Numbered from the stretch's first letter, positions 44,542-54,665 are shown. The stretch is DNA of 64,000 nucleotides from Desulfobacteraceae bacterium (GCA_016743945.1 JADGFI010000018.1:1-64000), one strand, 5' to 3'. Made by a program: numbers and translations. Notes: generated from the sequence alone by a model not told the origin.

Positions 44542-45390
44542 ATGTTCTCTTTTTTTCATAAAAAAACAAATCCAAAAGCAAACTTAAAAAAAATACTCAA
44601 GGGGTATGCATTGCCTTCATTTCCCGCTGTGGTGATGCAGATTCTTCAAAAAATCAGAAGTCCCTATTCATCCATCAATTCCATTGCAGAGTCTCTTTCC
44701 CTTGATCCCGGAATATCGGTAAAAGTGTTGGGAATCGCCAATTCTGCAGCGTTTTCCCCTATCAAAAAAGTGGAAAATCTCACCCAGGCCATTGCCCTGG
44801 TGGGAATATCCCAGTTGGAATCCATGGTCCTGGGCGTTGGGGTTGCAAAGGGGCTTCCAAAAAAATCTTGTCAATGGCATGACCCGGGAGAATTCTGGCT
44901 GGCATCGGCCAAGCGGGCTGTAATTGCAAGCGATTTGGCCCAAATTCTTTGTCCGGCAAAGGAAGGAGAATGTTTTACCGCCGCTTTCCTCCAGGACATG
45001 GCATTGCCTTTTCTTGCCTGTCATCGAAGCGAGGAATATGATCCGATTTTTAAACGCTGGCACCTTGAGGGCGGGGATCTGGCGGCTCTGGAAAGGGAGT
45101 ATCTGGAGTGGGACCATGCCGAAGTTGCTGCCTGGATCTGCAGTGAATGGGGGCTTCCGGAAAATATTGCTGCGGCCATTCGGGGCCACCATGGGCATTC
45201 AATTGCAGATTATGAACCCTTAGGACCTGTCAGGCTTGTGGCCATTCTCCGGGAGGATGAGGATAATTCCGGCATTGAAGAAATGATTGCCGAGGCCAAG
45301 AGATCCCATGGGGTGCCTGAAGAAAAAATGTTGGCCATTATTGAACCTGGATTTGAAAAGGCAAAAGAGTTGGCTCGCCTGATTCTATGA
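44542..45390 (+). CDS. HDOD domain signalling protein
   Basis: HDOD proteins are HD-related domains without the catalytic His-Asp pair, used in signalling and cell-cycle control. Signatures are LPSFPAVVMQILQKI, LSLDPGISVKVLGIANSAAF and ALVGISQLESMVLGVGVAK. No other domain is fused. Co-translated with the amidase downstream (ATGA overlap) and only 16 bases after the channel gene, so all three are probably one transcript. Confidence 0.88.
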   Translation: MFSFFHKKTNPKANLKKILKGYALPSFPAVVMQILQKIRSPYSSINSIAESLSLDPGISVKVLGIANSAAFSPIKKVENLTQAIALVGISQLESMVLGVGVAKGLPKKSCQWHDPGEFWLASAKRAVIASDLAQILCPAKEGECFTAAFLQDMALPFLACHRSEEYDPIFKRWHLEGGDLAALEREYLEWDHAEVAAWICSEWGLPENIAAAIRGHHGHSIADYEPLGPVRLVAILREDEDNSGIEEMIAEAKRSHGVPEEKMLAIIEPGFEKAKELARLIL

Positions 45391-46715
45391 TTTTTTCAGC
45401 GACCGGTAAGTTTACACCTGGCAGATGGGTAGGTTTCTTGCTGATTTTTTTTTGCCTCCAGGCAGTCAAACCTGCCCTATCAGAAGGATACAGCCAGTCC
45501 CAATACCAGAGATTTCAGGGCAGACTCATTGATCATCGTTCCCGTCTGAACCCTAAATTCAAAAAGAAGAGACGCCAAACGACCCAATACATTATTGTCC
45601 ATACGTCTGAACTGGGCCTTGATGCAACCTTGCGGGTGGTGTCCGGTGGAAAACAATTTCAAAGCGGGTATAAAACCCCGGGGGGGCATGCCCATTATGT
45701 GATTGCCCGAAACGGGCGTACCTACCGGATTTTAGATAAACGGTACCGGGCAGACCATGCGGGCCGCTCCATGTGGAAGGGTCGGACAGATATCAGTGAT
45801 GTGTCCCTGGGCATTGAGTTGGTAGGATATCACACGGCCCCCATCACAAAAAGCCAATACCGGTCCTTGGAGATGTTGCTCGGGATTTTAGAAAAGGCTT
45901 ACGGCCTCAATGACCAAGCGGTACTGACCCATAGCCAGGTGGCCTATGGACGTCCCAATCCCTGGTTTAGAAAAAATCACAGGGGTCGCAAGCGGTGCGC
46001 CAAAAATTTTAATCGTACCAAGGCAGGACTGGGCCCGGGCGTGCCATATGATCCAGATGTCCGGGCAGGAAGGCTTATGGCAGATCCCACATTGGCCAGC
46101 GTATTTTATGCGCCTGACCTTAAGGCCCCCCTCCCTTTGACACCCCCCCGGAAGTATGGGTCCAATATTATATCAACCACCAATTCTGCCTGGTCCATTG
46201 CCGGGGGGGATTACGATAAAAACACCACAGCGTACCTGCTTCCCGACGGCCGGATCCTTCCTGGAAACAGGATCAACAAAATCATCGGCTGGACCCATTT
46301 GCCTTTGAATACAAAGGTGCTGCTCAACCAGGATATGGAACCTGCTGTTATCCAGATACTGGCCCGGACCCCGGTTAAAATTATTTCTCGCAATATGACG
46401 GCCTGGTCCCATGCCGGGGCGGCATATCGGAAGGATAGCACCCTTTATTTTTTGCCTTCAGGCCGGGTTTACCCCGGTTCAAAAATTTTGGACTGGGATG
46501 ATTTACCCCTGAAAACCCGAATGCTGGTGGGGTATCGAGGACCTTTTTCCATTACCCCCACCCAAACTGCCTATAAAATTGCTGGTCAAAAATATAAAGC
46601 CCCTGAAATCATTTATTATGTAGCGCCGGGAATCCTTACAACCGGAGACAAAATAATTGATTTTAATGACCTACCCAAGGGAGTGCAGATGTATTTGCCC
46701 CTTGCCCTGAAATAA
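45387..46715 (+). CDS. Secreted N-acetylmuramoyl-L-alanine amidase with three C-terminal repeats
   Basis: A signal peptide (WVGFLLIFFCLQAVKPALS) precedes an Amidase_2 domain with the zinc-ligand regions IIVHTSELG, GGHAHYVI and VLTHSQVAYGRPNP. From residue 268 on, three related units begin AWSIAGGDYD (268), AWSHAGAAYR (339) and AYKIAGQKYK (395) and each ends in a DLPL/THLPL/DLPKG-type turn. They resemble short wall-binding modules but I cannot name the family. It would cleave peptidoglycan in the periplasm. Overlaps HDOD by 4 bases. Confidence 0.85.
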   Translation: MIFSATGKFTPGRWVGFLLIFFCLQAVKPALSEGYSQSQYQRFQGRLIDHRSRLNPKFKKKRRQTTQYIIVHTSELGLDATLRVVSGGKQFQSGYKTPGGHAHYVIARNGRTYRILDKRYRADHAGRSMWKGRTDISDVSLGIELVGYHTAPITKSQYRSLEMLLGILEKAYGLNDQAVLTHSQVAYGRPNPWFRKNHRGRKRCAKNFNRTKAGLGPGVPYDPDVRAGRLMADPTLASVFYAPDLKAPLPLTPPRKYGSNIISTTNSAWSIAGGDYDKNTTAYLLPDGRILPGNRINKIIGWTHLPLNTKVLLNQDMEPAVIQILARTPVKIISRNMTAWSHAGAAYRKDSTLYFLPSGRVYPGSKILDWDDLPLKTRMLVGYRGPFSITPTQTAYKIAGQKYKAPEIIYYVAPGILTTGDKIIDFNDLPKGVQMYLPLALK

Positions 46716-46764
46716 ACCCAAGGATTCTCCACTAAGATTTACCCACTAGGATTCAACAAAGAGA

Positions 46765-47760
46765 TCAATAGGTATAAAAAAGATCCTGGACCTGTTGAAA
46801 GCTGCGCTCCTTTAAAAGGGCCAGCATGAGCAGAATCCTTGCCTTGGCCGGGTTGAGTTCGTCGGAAGCAATAAACTGATTGGCATCATCATCCATTTCC
46901 ATGTTTCTGCCCACGGTTCCCGTGGGAACCCGGGAGGAACGAACGATGAAAATGCCGCGGTCTGCCATCTTTGCTGCCTTTTGCAGGGTGGCCTTGTTCA
47001 TGTTTCCATTGCCGTGACCGGCAATGACAATCCCCACAGCGCCGTTTGCCACGGAGCAGTCAATGAGATCCGGGGGCATGTCTGCACAGGCGTACATGAT
47101 ATCCACCCGGGGAAGGGAGGTGACCTTTTTGAGGGAAAATTCGCTGTGGTGGGTGTGTTTTCGAAAAGGGCCCCTAAAATATTGAATAGCCCCGTAAATC
47201 ACGGTGCCCATGAGCCCGTTTACCGGTGACAAAAAGGTTTCCACCGAGGTGGTATTGGTCTTGCTCAGGGAATGGGCGCCATGGATCCTGTCATTCATGA
47301 CCACCATTACCCCTCGTTCGATGGCGTCGGGGTCGGCTGCCACGGCCACGGCATTGTAAAGGTTTAAGGGGCCATCGGCACTTAGCGCTGTGAAGGGCCG
47401 CATGGCCCCGGTCATGACAACGGGTTTGCTGCTTTTTATGGTCAGGTTTAAGAAAAAGGCAGTTTCCTCCATGGTATCGGTGCCATGGGTAACCACCACC
47501 CCGTCTGTTTCTTTGGTTGAAAGAAGGGTATCGATTCTGCGGGCCAAATTGATCATTATCTCAAAGGACATGTCCTGGGATCCTACATTTGAAATTTGCT
47601 CGCCTTCTATTCGGGCCAGTTTTTCAAGATCGGGCACTGCCTGGATCATACCCTGGATGTCAATTTTTCCCGAGGTATATCCGGGCTGGGTGGCGGAGGG
47701 GGCAGATCCTGCAATGGTGCCGCCGGTGGCCAGGATGGTGATATGGGGTAACTTTTTCAT
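46765..47760 (-). CDS. L-asparaginase (type II-like, cytoplasmic)
   Basis: Hydrolyses asparagine to aspartate and ammonia. Nucleophile loop ILATGGTIAGS at residues ~9-19, second Thr/Asp loop VVTHGTDTMEETAFFL, and VVMTGAMRPFTALSADGPLNL. There is no signal peptide, unlike E. coli AnsB. It overlaps the amino-acid symporter gene by 4 bases, giving an uptake-and-hydrolysis pair. Confidence 0.92.
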   Translation of the reverse strand: MKKLPHITILATGGTIAGSAPSATQPGYTSGKIDIQGMIQAVPDLEKLARIEGEQISNVGSQDMSFEIMINLARRIDTLLSTKETDGVVVTHGTDTMEETAFFLNLTIKSSKPVVMTGAMRPFTALSADGPLNLYNAVAVAADPDAIERGVMVVMNDRIHGAHSLSKTNTTSVETFLSPVNGLMGTVIYGAIQYFRGPFRKHTHHSEFSLKKVTSLPRVDIMYACADMPPDLIDCSVANGAVGIVIAGHGNGNMNKATLQKAAKMADRGIFIVRSSRVPTGTVGRNMEMDDDANQFIASDELNPAKARILLMLALLKERSFQQVQDLFYTY

Positions 47761-48974
47761 CCGTTTTTTATTGCGTCTCCCTCAAGCATTCGGTTTACAA
47801 TGACGGCACAGGAAGCATCCCCCAGTACATTGGTGGAGGTTCGCATCATATCAAAGAGCCGGTCCACGCCAAAGATCAGGGGAAGGCCTGCCAGGGGAAT
47901 TCCGGCCGCCACCAGGACCGCCACAACCAACAAAGCGGGTCCCGGGACCCCTGCCGTACCGATGGCCCCGAGAACCGAGGTCAGGACAATGGCCACATAT
48001 TGGGCCATGCCCAGTTCCACCTCAAACATCTGGGCGAAAAAAGTGGCGGTCAGGGCATAGAGCATGGCATTTCCGTTCATGTTGATGGTGGCCCCCAGGG
48101 GGAGCACAAATGCCGTGACAGCAGGGGTTACCCCCAGGGCCTCACATTCTTGCTTGTTCACCGGCAGGCTGGCCATGGACGAGGCACTGGCAAAGGCCAG
48201 TATCTGGGTTTCTTTCATGCCCACAAGAAATTTTATGGGGTTTATCCTGCCCAGGACCATGACCAGCAGGGGAATCATACCAAAATGGATCAGGGCCAGG
48301 GTGCCGGAAAAAACCGCCAGCAATGCCAGGACAAGCTTCATGATATCGATGCCGAAAAGTGCAATGGAATTGACCATGAGACCAAAGACTCCGATGGGGG
48401 CAATGAGCAGAATTTTTTTAATCATCCAGATCATGGCCTGGTTAATGGTATCCACGAGATCTATCAGGGGCTGCCGTTTCCCGTCGGGTATCACAGACAG
48501 GGCGATTCCGAAAAACAGGGCAAAGAACAGGATTTGGAGAATATTGCCGGATACAAGGGAGGCAAAGGGGTTTTCCGGGATAATCCCCATGAGAGTCTGC
48601 CAAAAACCTGCAATGTCGGCATTCTGTGCATAGGTGGCGGCATCGGTCTTAAGGGATTCCGGCAGGGTAACCCCTTGGCCCGGTTTAAAAATTGTGCCCA
48701 TGACAAGGCCCAGGATAACCGATACGGCAGAGGTGCCCAGGTAGAAAACAATGGTGAAGACGCCGACCTTGCCAGCGGATTTTGTCTGGCCCAGGGCAGC
48801 GGCTCCTGAAATAATACTGAAAAAAATCAGGGGGATAATTACCATTTTAATCAATAAAATAAAAATATCACCCAGGGGGGCAAATATGGCCCCTCGTTCC
48901 CCCAGGAAGAATCCGGCCACAATGCCCAGCACCATGGCCATGAGGATTTGGGTACTATTACTAATTTTTGTCAT
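47757..48974 (-). CDS. Dicarboxylate/amino acid:cation symporter (DAACS, GltP/GltT-like)
   Basis: Multi-spanning inner-membrane carrier with the DAACS re-entrant loop signatures ASASSMASLPVNKQ and ATINMNGNAM (usual NMDGT, here NMNG) and AAGIPLAGLPLIFGVDRLFDM near the C-terminus. It probably takes up aspartate, asparagine or glutamate with Na+ or H+. Coupled to the asparaginase gene downstream. Confidence 0.9.
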   Translation of the reverse strand: MTKISNSTQILMAMVLGIVAGFFLGERGAIFAPLGDIFILLIKMVIIPLIFFSIISGAAALGQTKSAGKVGVFTIVFYLGTSAVSVILGLVMGTIFKPGQGVTLPESLKTDAATYAQNADIAGFWQTLMGIIPENPFASLVSGNILQILFFALFFGIALSVIPDGKRQPLIDLVDTINQAMIWMIKKILLIAPIGVFGLMVNSIALFGIDIMKLVLALLAVFSGTLALIHFGMIPLLVMVLGRINPIKFLVGMKETQILAFASASSMASLPVNKQECEALGVTPAVTAFVLPLGATINMNGNAMLYALTATFFAQMFEVELGMAQYVAIVLTSVLGAIGTAGVPGPALLVVAVLVAAGIPLAGLPLIFGVDRLFDMMRTSTNVLGDASCAVIVNRMLEGDAIKNG

Positions 48975-49017
48975 TGAGTCTCTCCTAAAAACCGATACAA
49001 AGAATCATTATTTCATA

Positions 49018-50439
49018 TTAACAGGACACACAGCAAACAGCCAGTCCCCCCAGGGAGGTCTCCTTATAACGGGTACACATGTCCTGTCCCGTTTCCATCA
49101 TGGTTTCCACCACTTCATCGAAGGTGATTTTTTGCCGGGCCGGATCCCCGGCTTCGGCCAGGATATAGGCATTGACTGCCGTGACGGCTCCCACGGCATT
49201 TCGTTCAATGCAGGGAATCTGTACATAGCCGCCAACCGGATCGCAGGTCATGCCCAGCTGGTGTTCAAGGGCTATTTCTGCTGCATTTTCCACCTTTTTC
49301 ATGGGACCTTCCAGGGCATAGGTCATAAAGGCTGCTGCCATGGACGAGGCCACCCCTACTTCTCCCTGGCATCCGACTTCAGCACCGGAAATACTGGCAT
49401 TTTTTTTGGCGATAAAGGCAATGGCGGCTGCCGCCAGCATCCCCTCCCGCAATTGTGCCAGGGACAGGTGATACTGGTGTTTTAACAAATAGATCACACC
49501 GGGCATGACCCCGGCTGAGCCTGAAGTCGGTGCTGTTACCACCCGTTGGCCTGCGGCATTTTCCTCCGAGGCTGCCATGGCATAGGCGTTGAGCATGGCC
49601 AGAAAACGGCCGGTCTCCTGTTGCATTCTATGAGAGTTTTCCATGAGAACCTTGGCCTTGCGTAAAAGACCGATGGGACCGGGCAGGATTCCGTCATTTG
49701 CAAGTCCTCGTTCAACACTGGTACACATGATCCCAATTATCTTGTCCAGCCCTTCATGGATCTGGCGCTTGGATTTTCCGGTGATGGCCTGTTCATTTTC
49801 CAGAATGACCTGACTTAGGGTCAGCCCAGTTTTGCGCAGGATTTTTCTCAGTTGATTCATATTCTGGTAGGCATGGGGCGGAGGAGCCATCTCTTTTTCG
49901 ATATCCCCCTTGCCCTGGACAAATCCGCCGCCAATGGAATAGTATTCTTTTTCCAGCAGAAGAACATTTTTTTGGCTGAGTTTGAACTGAAGGGTATTGG
50001 AAAAGGGCAGGCGCTCCTTTTGAAATGGCAGGCGCTCCGTCCCGCTATCTTCAAAATGGATATGGCGGGATGAAAATTTAATCGGGCCCGCTTCAATTTG
50101 TTCGAGTTTGTTCTGTCCGCCATTAAAAGGGATGTCATAGATTTTTTTTGGGTCCTCCAGCAACCGGCCCAGAAGGTCACAATCGCAGGTTGCAGGTTCC
50201 CAGCCCAGAAGACCGCCCAGTATTGCCCTGTGGGTGCCATGGCCCTTGCCGGTAAGGCTCAGGGAACCAAAAAGGTGGACATTTATTTCCAGGGGTCCTT
50301 GGGTCATATCAACCGTCAGCCCATTCATGGCATCGCGAAATAAAAGCGCCGCCTTCATGGGACCGATGGTATGGGAACTGGAGGGACCGGGGCCTGTCTT
50401 GAAAATATCAAAAATCGAAGTTGTAATAAACCTATTCAT
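49018..50439 (-). CDS. sdaA: Iron-sulfur L-serine ammonia-lyase (single chain)
   Basis: Oxygen-sensitive [4Fe-4S] serine dehydratase giving pyruvate and ammonia. The N-terminal beta domain has IFKTGPGPSSSHTIGPMKAA; the alpha domain has TAPTSGSAGVMPGVIYLL, GCQGEVGVASSMAAA and MTCDPVGGYVQIPCIERN with the cluster cysteines. It ends in Cys, as do family members whose terminal Cys ligates the cluster. ATG 50439 is preferred, with AGG 8 bases upstream. A short ERLPFQ/ERLPFS duplication lies near residue 147. Forms an amino-acid degradation group with the asparaginase genes. Confidence 0.92.
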   Translation of the reverse strand: MNRFITTSIFDIFKTGPGPSSSHTIGPMKAALLFRDAMNGLTVDMTQGPLEINVHLFGSLSLTGKGHGTHRAILGGLLGWEPATCDCDLLGRLLEDPKKIYDIPFNGGQNKLEQIEAGPIKFSSRHIHFEDSGTERLPFQKERLPFSNTLQFKLSQKNVLLLEKEYYSIGGGFVQGKGDIEKEMAPPPHAYQNMNQLRKILRKTGLTLSQVILENEQAITGKSKRQIHEGLDKIIGIMCTSVERGLANDGILPGPIGLLRKAKVLMENSHRMQQETGRFLAMLNAYAMAASEENAAGQRVVTAPTSGSAGVMPGVIYLLKHQYHLSLAQLREGMLAAAAIAFIAKKNASISGAEVGCQGEVGVASSMAAAFMTYALEGPMKKVENAAEIALEHQLGMTCDPVGGYVQIPCIERNAVGAVTAVNAYILAEAGDPARQKITFDEVVETMMETGQDMCTRYKETSLGGLAVCCVSC

Positions 50440-50500
50440 TATCATCACCTAAAAGGGAAACTGGAAAGGGCCGGGTTCACATCCGTCCCAACAAAACGGT

Positions 50501-51418
50501 CTAGTCATAAATGATTTTGCTTTTTTTTGCTCGTTCACGTCGGGTTTCAATCATTTCTTGCTGCCGGGCAATAAATTTGTTTTTCAGAAAAAGGGCCCGA
50601 CTGGTTTTTTCCAGCCCTTTGTTTTTTTCCAGCCATGGCATCTGTTCAAAATATTCATGGGTTAAAAGGTCAAGGGTTCCATCTGTTTTGATCTGGTCTA
50701 TAAACAGGTTCAGCCAGTTCAGGAAAACCGGATCTCCATGGCGAATGGCAAAGGCATAATACTCCCGGGTAACCTTTGTCAGCAGCGGTTTGATTTTTAA
50801 ATAGTGCTCCGGGTGGGTTTTTGCCCATACCCTGACAAAGGGGGAATCTGCCACCATTGCCTTGACCTGGCCCTTGACAAGTCCCTTGGCTGCGTCTTCA
50901 GCCGTTGGGTATACGGTAATGGCGGAATCAGAGAAAAGTTCCCTGGCAAAGCGTTCATGGGTGGTGTTCGCCTTTACTCCCAGGGTGATCCCCTTCATAT
51001 CAACCAGGTCAAAATAGGATTGGGCACCGGGTTTGGCAAGTTCCCGCGTGACCAGGGCTGCCTGGCTGACCTCAAAATAGGGCGTGGTAAAACTCACCTT
51101 TAATCCCCGGTCCACGGTTCGGGTCATGGCGGCAATGATGATGTCTGCCTTTCCTGCGAGCAGGGTGGGTATCTGCTGGTCATAGGTTTCAGGCTGGATA
51201 AATCGGATGGTAACTCCCAGGTAATCTGCCAAAAGAGCAGCCAGGTCCACGTCCAAACCCCTCAACTGATTGTCAAGGACCATGGAAAAGGGGGGATATC
51301 CCTTGTTTAATGAAACAACCAGCTCCCCTTTGGCCTGGATCCTTTCAATTTCCCCGGCCTGGGCAAAGGGTGCTGCAAAGAAAAAACAGAAAATCTGGAA
51401 CCATCTTACGCATTTCAT
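50501..51418 (-). CDS. Extracellular solute-binding protein, family 3 (amino-acid type)
   Basis: A cleavable signal peptide (WFQIFCFFFAAPFAQA) is followed by a periplasmic binding protein fold: GELVVSLNKGYPPFSMV, LRGLDVDLAALLADYLGV and ADIIIAAMTRTVDRG. It would bind an amino acid for an ABC importer or chemoreceptor, but no permease or ATPase gene is adjacent. ATG 51418 has GGAG 6 bases upstream; 51430 is an alternative. Confidence 0.85.
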   Translation of the reverse strand: MKCVRWFQIFCFFFAAPFAQAGEIERIQAKGELVVSLNKGYPPFSMVLDNQLRGLDVDLAALLADYLGVTIRFIQPETYDQQIPTLLAGKADIIIAAMTRTVDRGLKVSFTTPYFEVSQAALVTRELAKPGAQSYFDLVDMKGITLGVKANTTHERFARELFSDSAITVYPTAEDAAKGLVKGQVKAMVADSPFVRVWAKTHPEHYLKIKPLLTKVTREYYAFAIRHGDPVFLNWLNLFIDQIKTDGTLDLLTHEYFEQMPWLEKNKGLEKTSRALFLKNKFIARQQEMIETRRERAKKSKIIYD

Positions 51419-51545
51419 ATTGTTCTCCATTTTTTTGGCAATACAAATTTGTATTGGTTTTTATGCTGTCAGGAAATTGTCAGTTTGAATACTAATTTTT
51501 ATTTATATCCCATAATAAGAAATGAAGGAGAAGTCAAAACTTTTA

Positions 51546-51983
51546 TTAAATGCCGAACCAGCCCCGGAAGAGCCGTGTCAGCTCTTCGTTGTCTTGATCA
51601 CTCAAGGTGTCGGCAAACACGCCAAGGCGGATGGAAATGGTCTTGCCATTTCCCCAGGGCCACCAGGCACACAATAACAGTCCATCCAGGTTCGGGTCCG
51701 ATGTAAAAAGTGTCTGCCCCGGGTTTAGCCCACCGAAATAATCAATGATCATCTGCACCACCTTGGGGGGGTGACGACCCTGATCGACTGCCCAGATCTC
51801 GCCCATGTGGCGGGTGAGAGCTGGGTGAATTTTTTCTTTTTTTGTGACGCTGAACTCTGCCAACACCGTTTCAAACCGGTCATCCCATTTCCAGGTTAAG
51901 GTTTTTCCAAGGGTGTCGATAAGCTGGCTGCAGCTTTCTTCAAGGCGGGTGATATTGTAATTAAACATTTTATTAATTTCCAT
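51546..51983 (-). CDS. Hypothetical protein
   Basis: 145 residues with no recognised domain, signal peptide or membrane segment; it begins MEINKMFNYNITRLEESCSQ and has a WKWDDRFETVLAEFSV segment that looks like folded, soluble sequence. An internal ATG (51968) with GGAA upstream is an alternative start. Codon pattern resembles neighbouring genes. No function inferred. Confidence 0.6.
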   Translation of the reverse strand: MEINKMFNYNITRLEESCSQLIDTLGKTLTWKWDDRFETVLAEFSVTKKEKIHPALTRHMGEIWAVDQGRHPPKVVQMIIDYFGGLNPGQTLFTSDPNLDGLLLCAWWPWGNGKTISIRLGVFADTLSDQDNEELTRLFRGWFGI

Positions 51984-52191
51984 AATAAGGTATTGAACTG
52001 ACCTATTGAATTGACCATGGATCCATGCGTTTATTTAGCTTAACAGATTCTCTATCTTTCCACCATGGCCTATTTAGTGCTATAATAACAGTTTTAGCAA
52101 TGGAACCCCATGTATGTCAGGCTGTGAACTGCAAGATTTTTCAAAAAATGCCCCATACCAATATTGATACCGATACAACAGGAGCCCCTTT

Positions 52192-54054
52192 ATGGCGATC
52201 CCCCAAACATTAGAACTTTTGTCTCCGGCAAAAAACAAGGAATTCGGTATGGCTGCCATCAGCCATGGGGCTGATGCCGTATACATTGGTGCGGCGCAGT
52301 TTGGCGCACGATCCGCGGCCGGTAATCCGGTTTCCGAGATTGAAGAACTGGCAGCCTATGCCCATCTTTACAAGGCAAAGGTTTATATTGCCCTGAATAC
52401 GATTCTTTTTGACAATGAGCTGGCGGATGCTGGAAAATTGATAGACCGTTTATGGAATGCCGGGGCAGATGCCCTGATTATTCAGGACATGGGACTATTG
52501 GAAATGGATCTGCCCCCCATTCCCCTTTTTGCCAGTACCCAGGCCAACAACCAGACCGTCGCACGTGTTCAGTTCCTTGAGGCTTCCGGTTTTGAACGGG
52601 TGATCCTTGCCAGGGAACTTGGGATCCGCCAGATTGAAGAGATCGCTCAGTCCACCACTGTGGCTCTGGAAGCCTTTGTCCACGGGGCGATTTGCGCCTG
52701 TTACAGCGGGCAGTGTTATTTCAGTGCTGCCATTGGTAACAGAAGTGCCAACCGGGGTGAGTGCGGCCAACCCTGCCGTCTGCCCTGGAATTTGATGTTT
52801 CAATCAGACCAGGGCCTTGAAGAAGATCGGGTATTGGAAAAAGAACGGCATCTTCTTTCCCTCAAGGATATGAACCGGTCCGACCACCTTGGCCGATTGG
52901 CTGCCGCCGGAATTACTTCGTTTAAAATAGAAGGGCGCTTGAAAGATCTTGCCTATGTTAAAAATATTACGGCTTTTTACCGGCAAAAACTGGATTCTTT
53001 GATGACAAGCGGATCTGTCTACAGCCCTGCTTCTTCGGGGCGGACGAGCTTCTCTTTTGTGCCCGATCCTTTAAAAACCTTTAACCGGGGCGAAACCGAT
53101 TATTTTCTTTTCGGACGGAAGGGGAAGATCCATTCCTTTGACACGCCTAAATCCCTGGGGGAGAAAATCGGCCTGGTGGATCGTATCGATACACGGTATT
53201 TGACCCTGAAAAAATCCCATGATATTCAAAATGGGGATGGCCTTTGCTACATGGACCAAAGGGGAAGCCTCCAGGGGTTTCAGGTCAATTCAACGGACCA
53301 GGGTAATATTTACCCTTCGGGTCGCATGAATCTTAAAAAATCTTCCCTTTTTTCCGGGGCGCTCATCTATAGAAACCACGATCATTTGTTTTTGAAAAAA
53401 TTGGGGGGTGATTCTGCTCAAAGACGAATCGGTCTTGATCTGTCCTTTCATGAAACCGTGGAAGGGTTTGTGCTGAAAGGACGAGACGAAGATGAAAACC
53501 AGGTCGAGGTAAGGCTTGATATGGAGAAAATCGTTGCCCAGAACGAACCGGCGGCTCTTGCCACCTTGAATAAACAGCTTGGCAAACTGGGGGCTTCTGT
53601 CTTTTACCTTGGGCAACTTACCCTCCATTCAAAACCTTATTTTATACCCACCCGTGACCTGAATCAAATCAGACGAGCCCTTTTGGAGCGGATGACCCTT
53701 AAACGGGCAAAGGCCTATGACCGTGCGGCGGCAATTCCAAGACCCTTGCCGGCACCCTATCCTGAAACCCAGGTGGATTTTACGGCCAATGTTTCCAATG
53801 AAAAAGCAATTGAATTTTATCGAAAGCGGGGGGTAAAAATTGTTGAGTCTGCCTTTGAATTGTCTCCCCATGGGCCGGGGACCGTTGTGATGACCCTTCG
53901 CCATTGTATCCGTCAGGCCCTGGGAGCCTGCCCCAAGGAAACAAAAACATCCTCCGGGGGATGGAGTGACCCCCTTTTTATTGAAAATAAAAAGGGGCGG
54001 TTCCAACTTGTTTTTGATTGTAAGCGCTGCCAGATGAAAATTTTGACCCTGTGA
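52192..54054 (+). CDS. Peptidase-U32 family, RNA-hydroxylation protein (RlhA/TrhP-like)
   Basis: U32 members TrhP and RlhA are now known as tRNA and 23S rRNA hydroxylation factors, not proteases. The N-terminal U32 core is LELLSPAKNKEFGMAAISHG, and the Cys-rich signature is CACYSGQCYFSAAIGNRSANR then GECGQPCRLPW. Length (620) and a long C-terminal region favour the RlhA type. AGGAG lies 7 bases before the ATG. trmL, another RNA-modification gene, follows after 66 bases. Confidence 0.82.
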   Translation: MAIPQTLELLSPAKNKEFGMAAISHGADAVYIGAAQFGARSAAGNPVSEIEELAAYAHLYKAKVYIALNTILFDNELADAGKLIDRLWNAGADALIIQDMGLLEMDLPPIPLFASTQANNQTVARVQFLEASGFERVILARELGIRQIEEIAQSTTVALEAFVHGAICACYSGQCYFSAAIGNRSANRGECGQPCRLPWNLMFQSDQGLEEDRVLEKERHLLSLKDMNRSDHLGRLAAAGITSFKIEGRLKDLAYVKNITAFYRQKLDSLMTSGSVYSPASSGRTSFSFVPDPLKTFNRGETDYFLFGRKGKIHSFDTPKSLGEKIGLVDRIDTRYLTLKKSHDIQNGDGLCYMDQRGSLQGFQVNSTDQGNIYPSGRMNLKKSSLFSGALIYRNHDHLFLKKLGGDSAQRRIGLDLSFHETVEGFVLKGRDEDENQVEVRLDMEKIVAQNEPAALATLNKQLGKLGASVFYLGQLTLHSKPYFIPTRDLNQIRRALLERMTLKRAKAYDRAAAIPRPLPAPYPETQVDFTANVSNEKAIEFYRKRGVKIVESAFELSPHGPGTVVMTLRHCIRQALGACPKETKTSSGGWSDPLFIENKKGRFQLVFDCKRCQMKILTL

Positions 54055-54120
54055 AAACCCCTGTCTTTGTTTCCCGATGTATCTGCTGTAATTGAGGTTT
54101 TATTAAAATAAGGTGAATAA

Positions 54121-54612
54121 ATGGTTAATTTAAATATTGTATTGTTAGAGCCGGAAATCCCCCAGAATACAGGAAATATCGGCAGGACCTGTAATGCCAT
54201 GGGAGCCGTGCTGCATTTGGTGGAGCCCCTGGGGTTTTCTCTGGAGGATAAGTATTTAAAGCGTGCCGGAATGGATTATTGGAAAGAACTTAATGTTAAA
54301 TATTACAGGGATTATGGAGATTTTCTTGCCAAGAATCCCCGGGGGCAAAAAGTTTTTATTTCTAAAAAAGCTAGTCACAGATGTGACACGTTTTGTTATG
54401 AAGCAACGGTCTACCTGGTTTTTGGTAAGGAGTCCGTGGGGCTGCCCGAAGAGATGCTGCAAGAAAACCAGGCGCGTTGCGTGAGGATACCAATGTCTGC
54501 AAACACCAGATCCTTAAACCTGGCCAATACAGTGGCGATATTAAGCTATGAGGTCATGCGGCAATATGCCTTTACAGGGCTTAAAACAGAAGGGTGTTTG
54601 CCGCCCGTCTGA
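54121..54612 (+). CDS. trmL: tRNA (cytidine(34)-2'-O)-methyltransferase TrmL
   Basis: SPOUT methyltransferase that 2'-O-methylates the wobble base of certain leucine tRNAs. Motifs: NTGNIGRTCNAMGA near residues 17-30, VFGKESVGLPEEML and RSLNLANTVAILSYEV. Length (163) is normal and the frame intact. Its 3' end is the left copy of the direct repeat flanking the GMC insert; a frame-disrupted copy of that tail occurs at 57090. Confidence 0.93.
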   Translation: MVNLNIVLLEPEIPQNTGNIGRTCNAMGAVLHLVEPLGFSLEDKYLKRAGMDYWKELNVKYYRDYGDFLAKNPRGQKVFISKKASHRCDTFCYEATVYLVFGKESVGLPEEMLQENQARCVRIPMSANTRSLNLANTVAILSYEVMRQYAFTGLKTEGCLPPV

Positions 54613-54665
54613 AATTGATAAAAACCGCGATGAATTTATGGTGAACAAGATGGTAAAACAATTTA
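54521..54665 (+). repeat. Direct repeat, left copy (trmL 3' end plus rhodanese 5' remnant)
   Basis: 145 bases that recur at 57090-57236 with few differences. The left copy carries the intact end of trmL and, after its stop, the former start region of the secreted rhodanese gene (ATGGTGAACAAGATGGTAAA), cut off after 54665. Confidence 0.85.
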
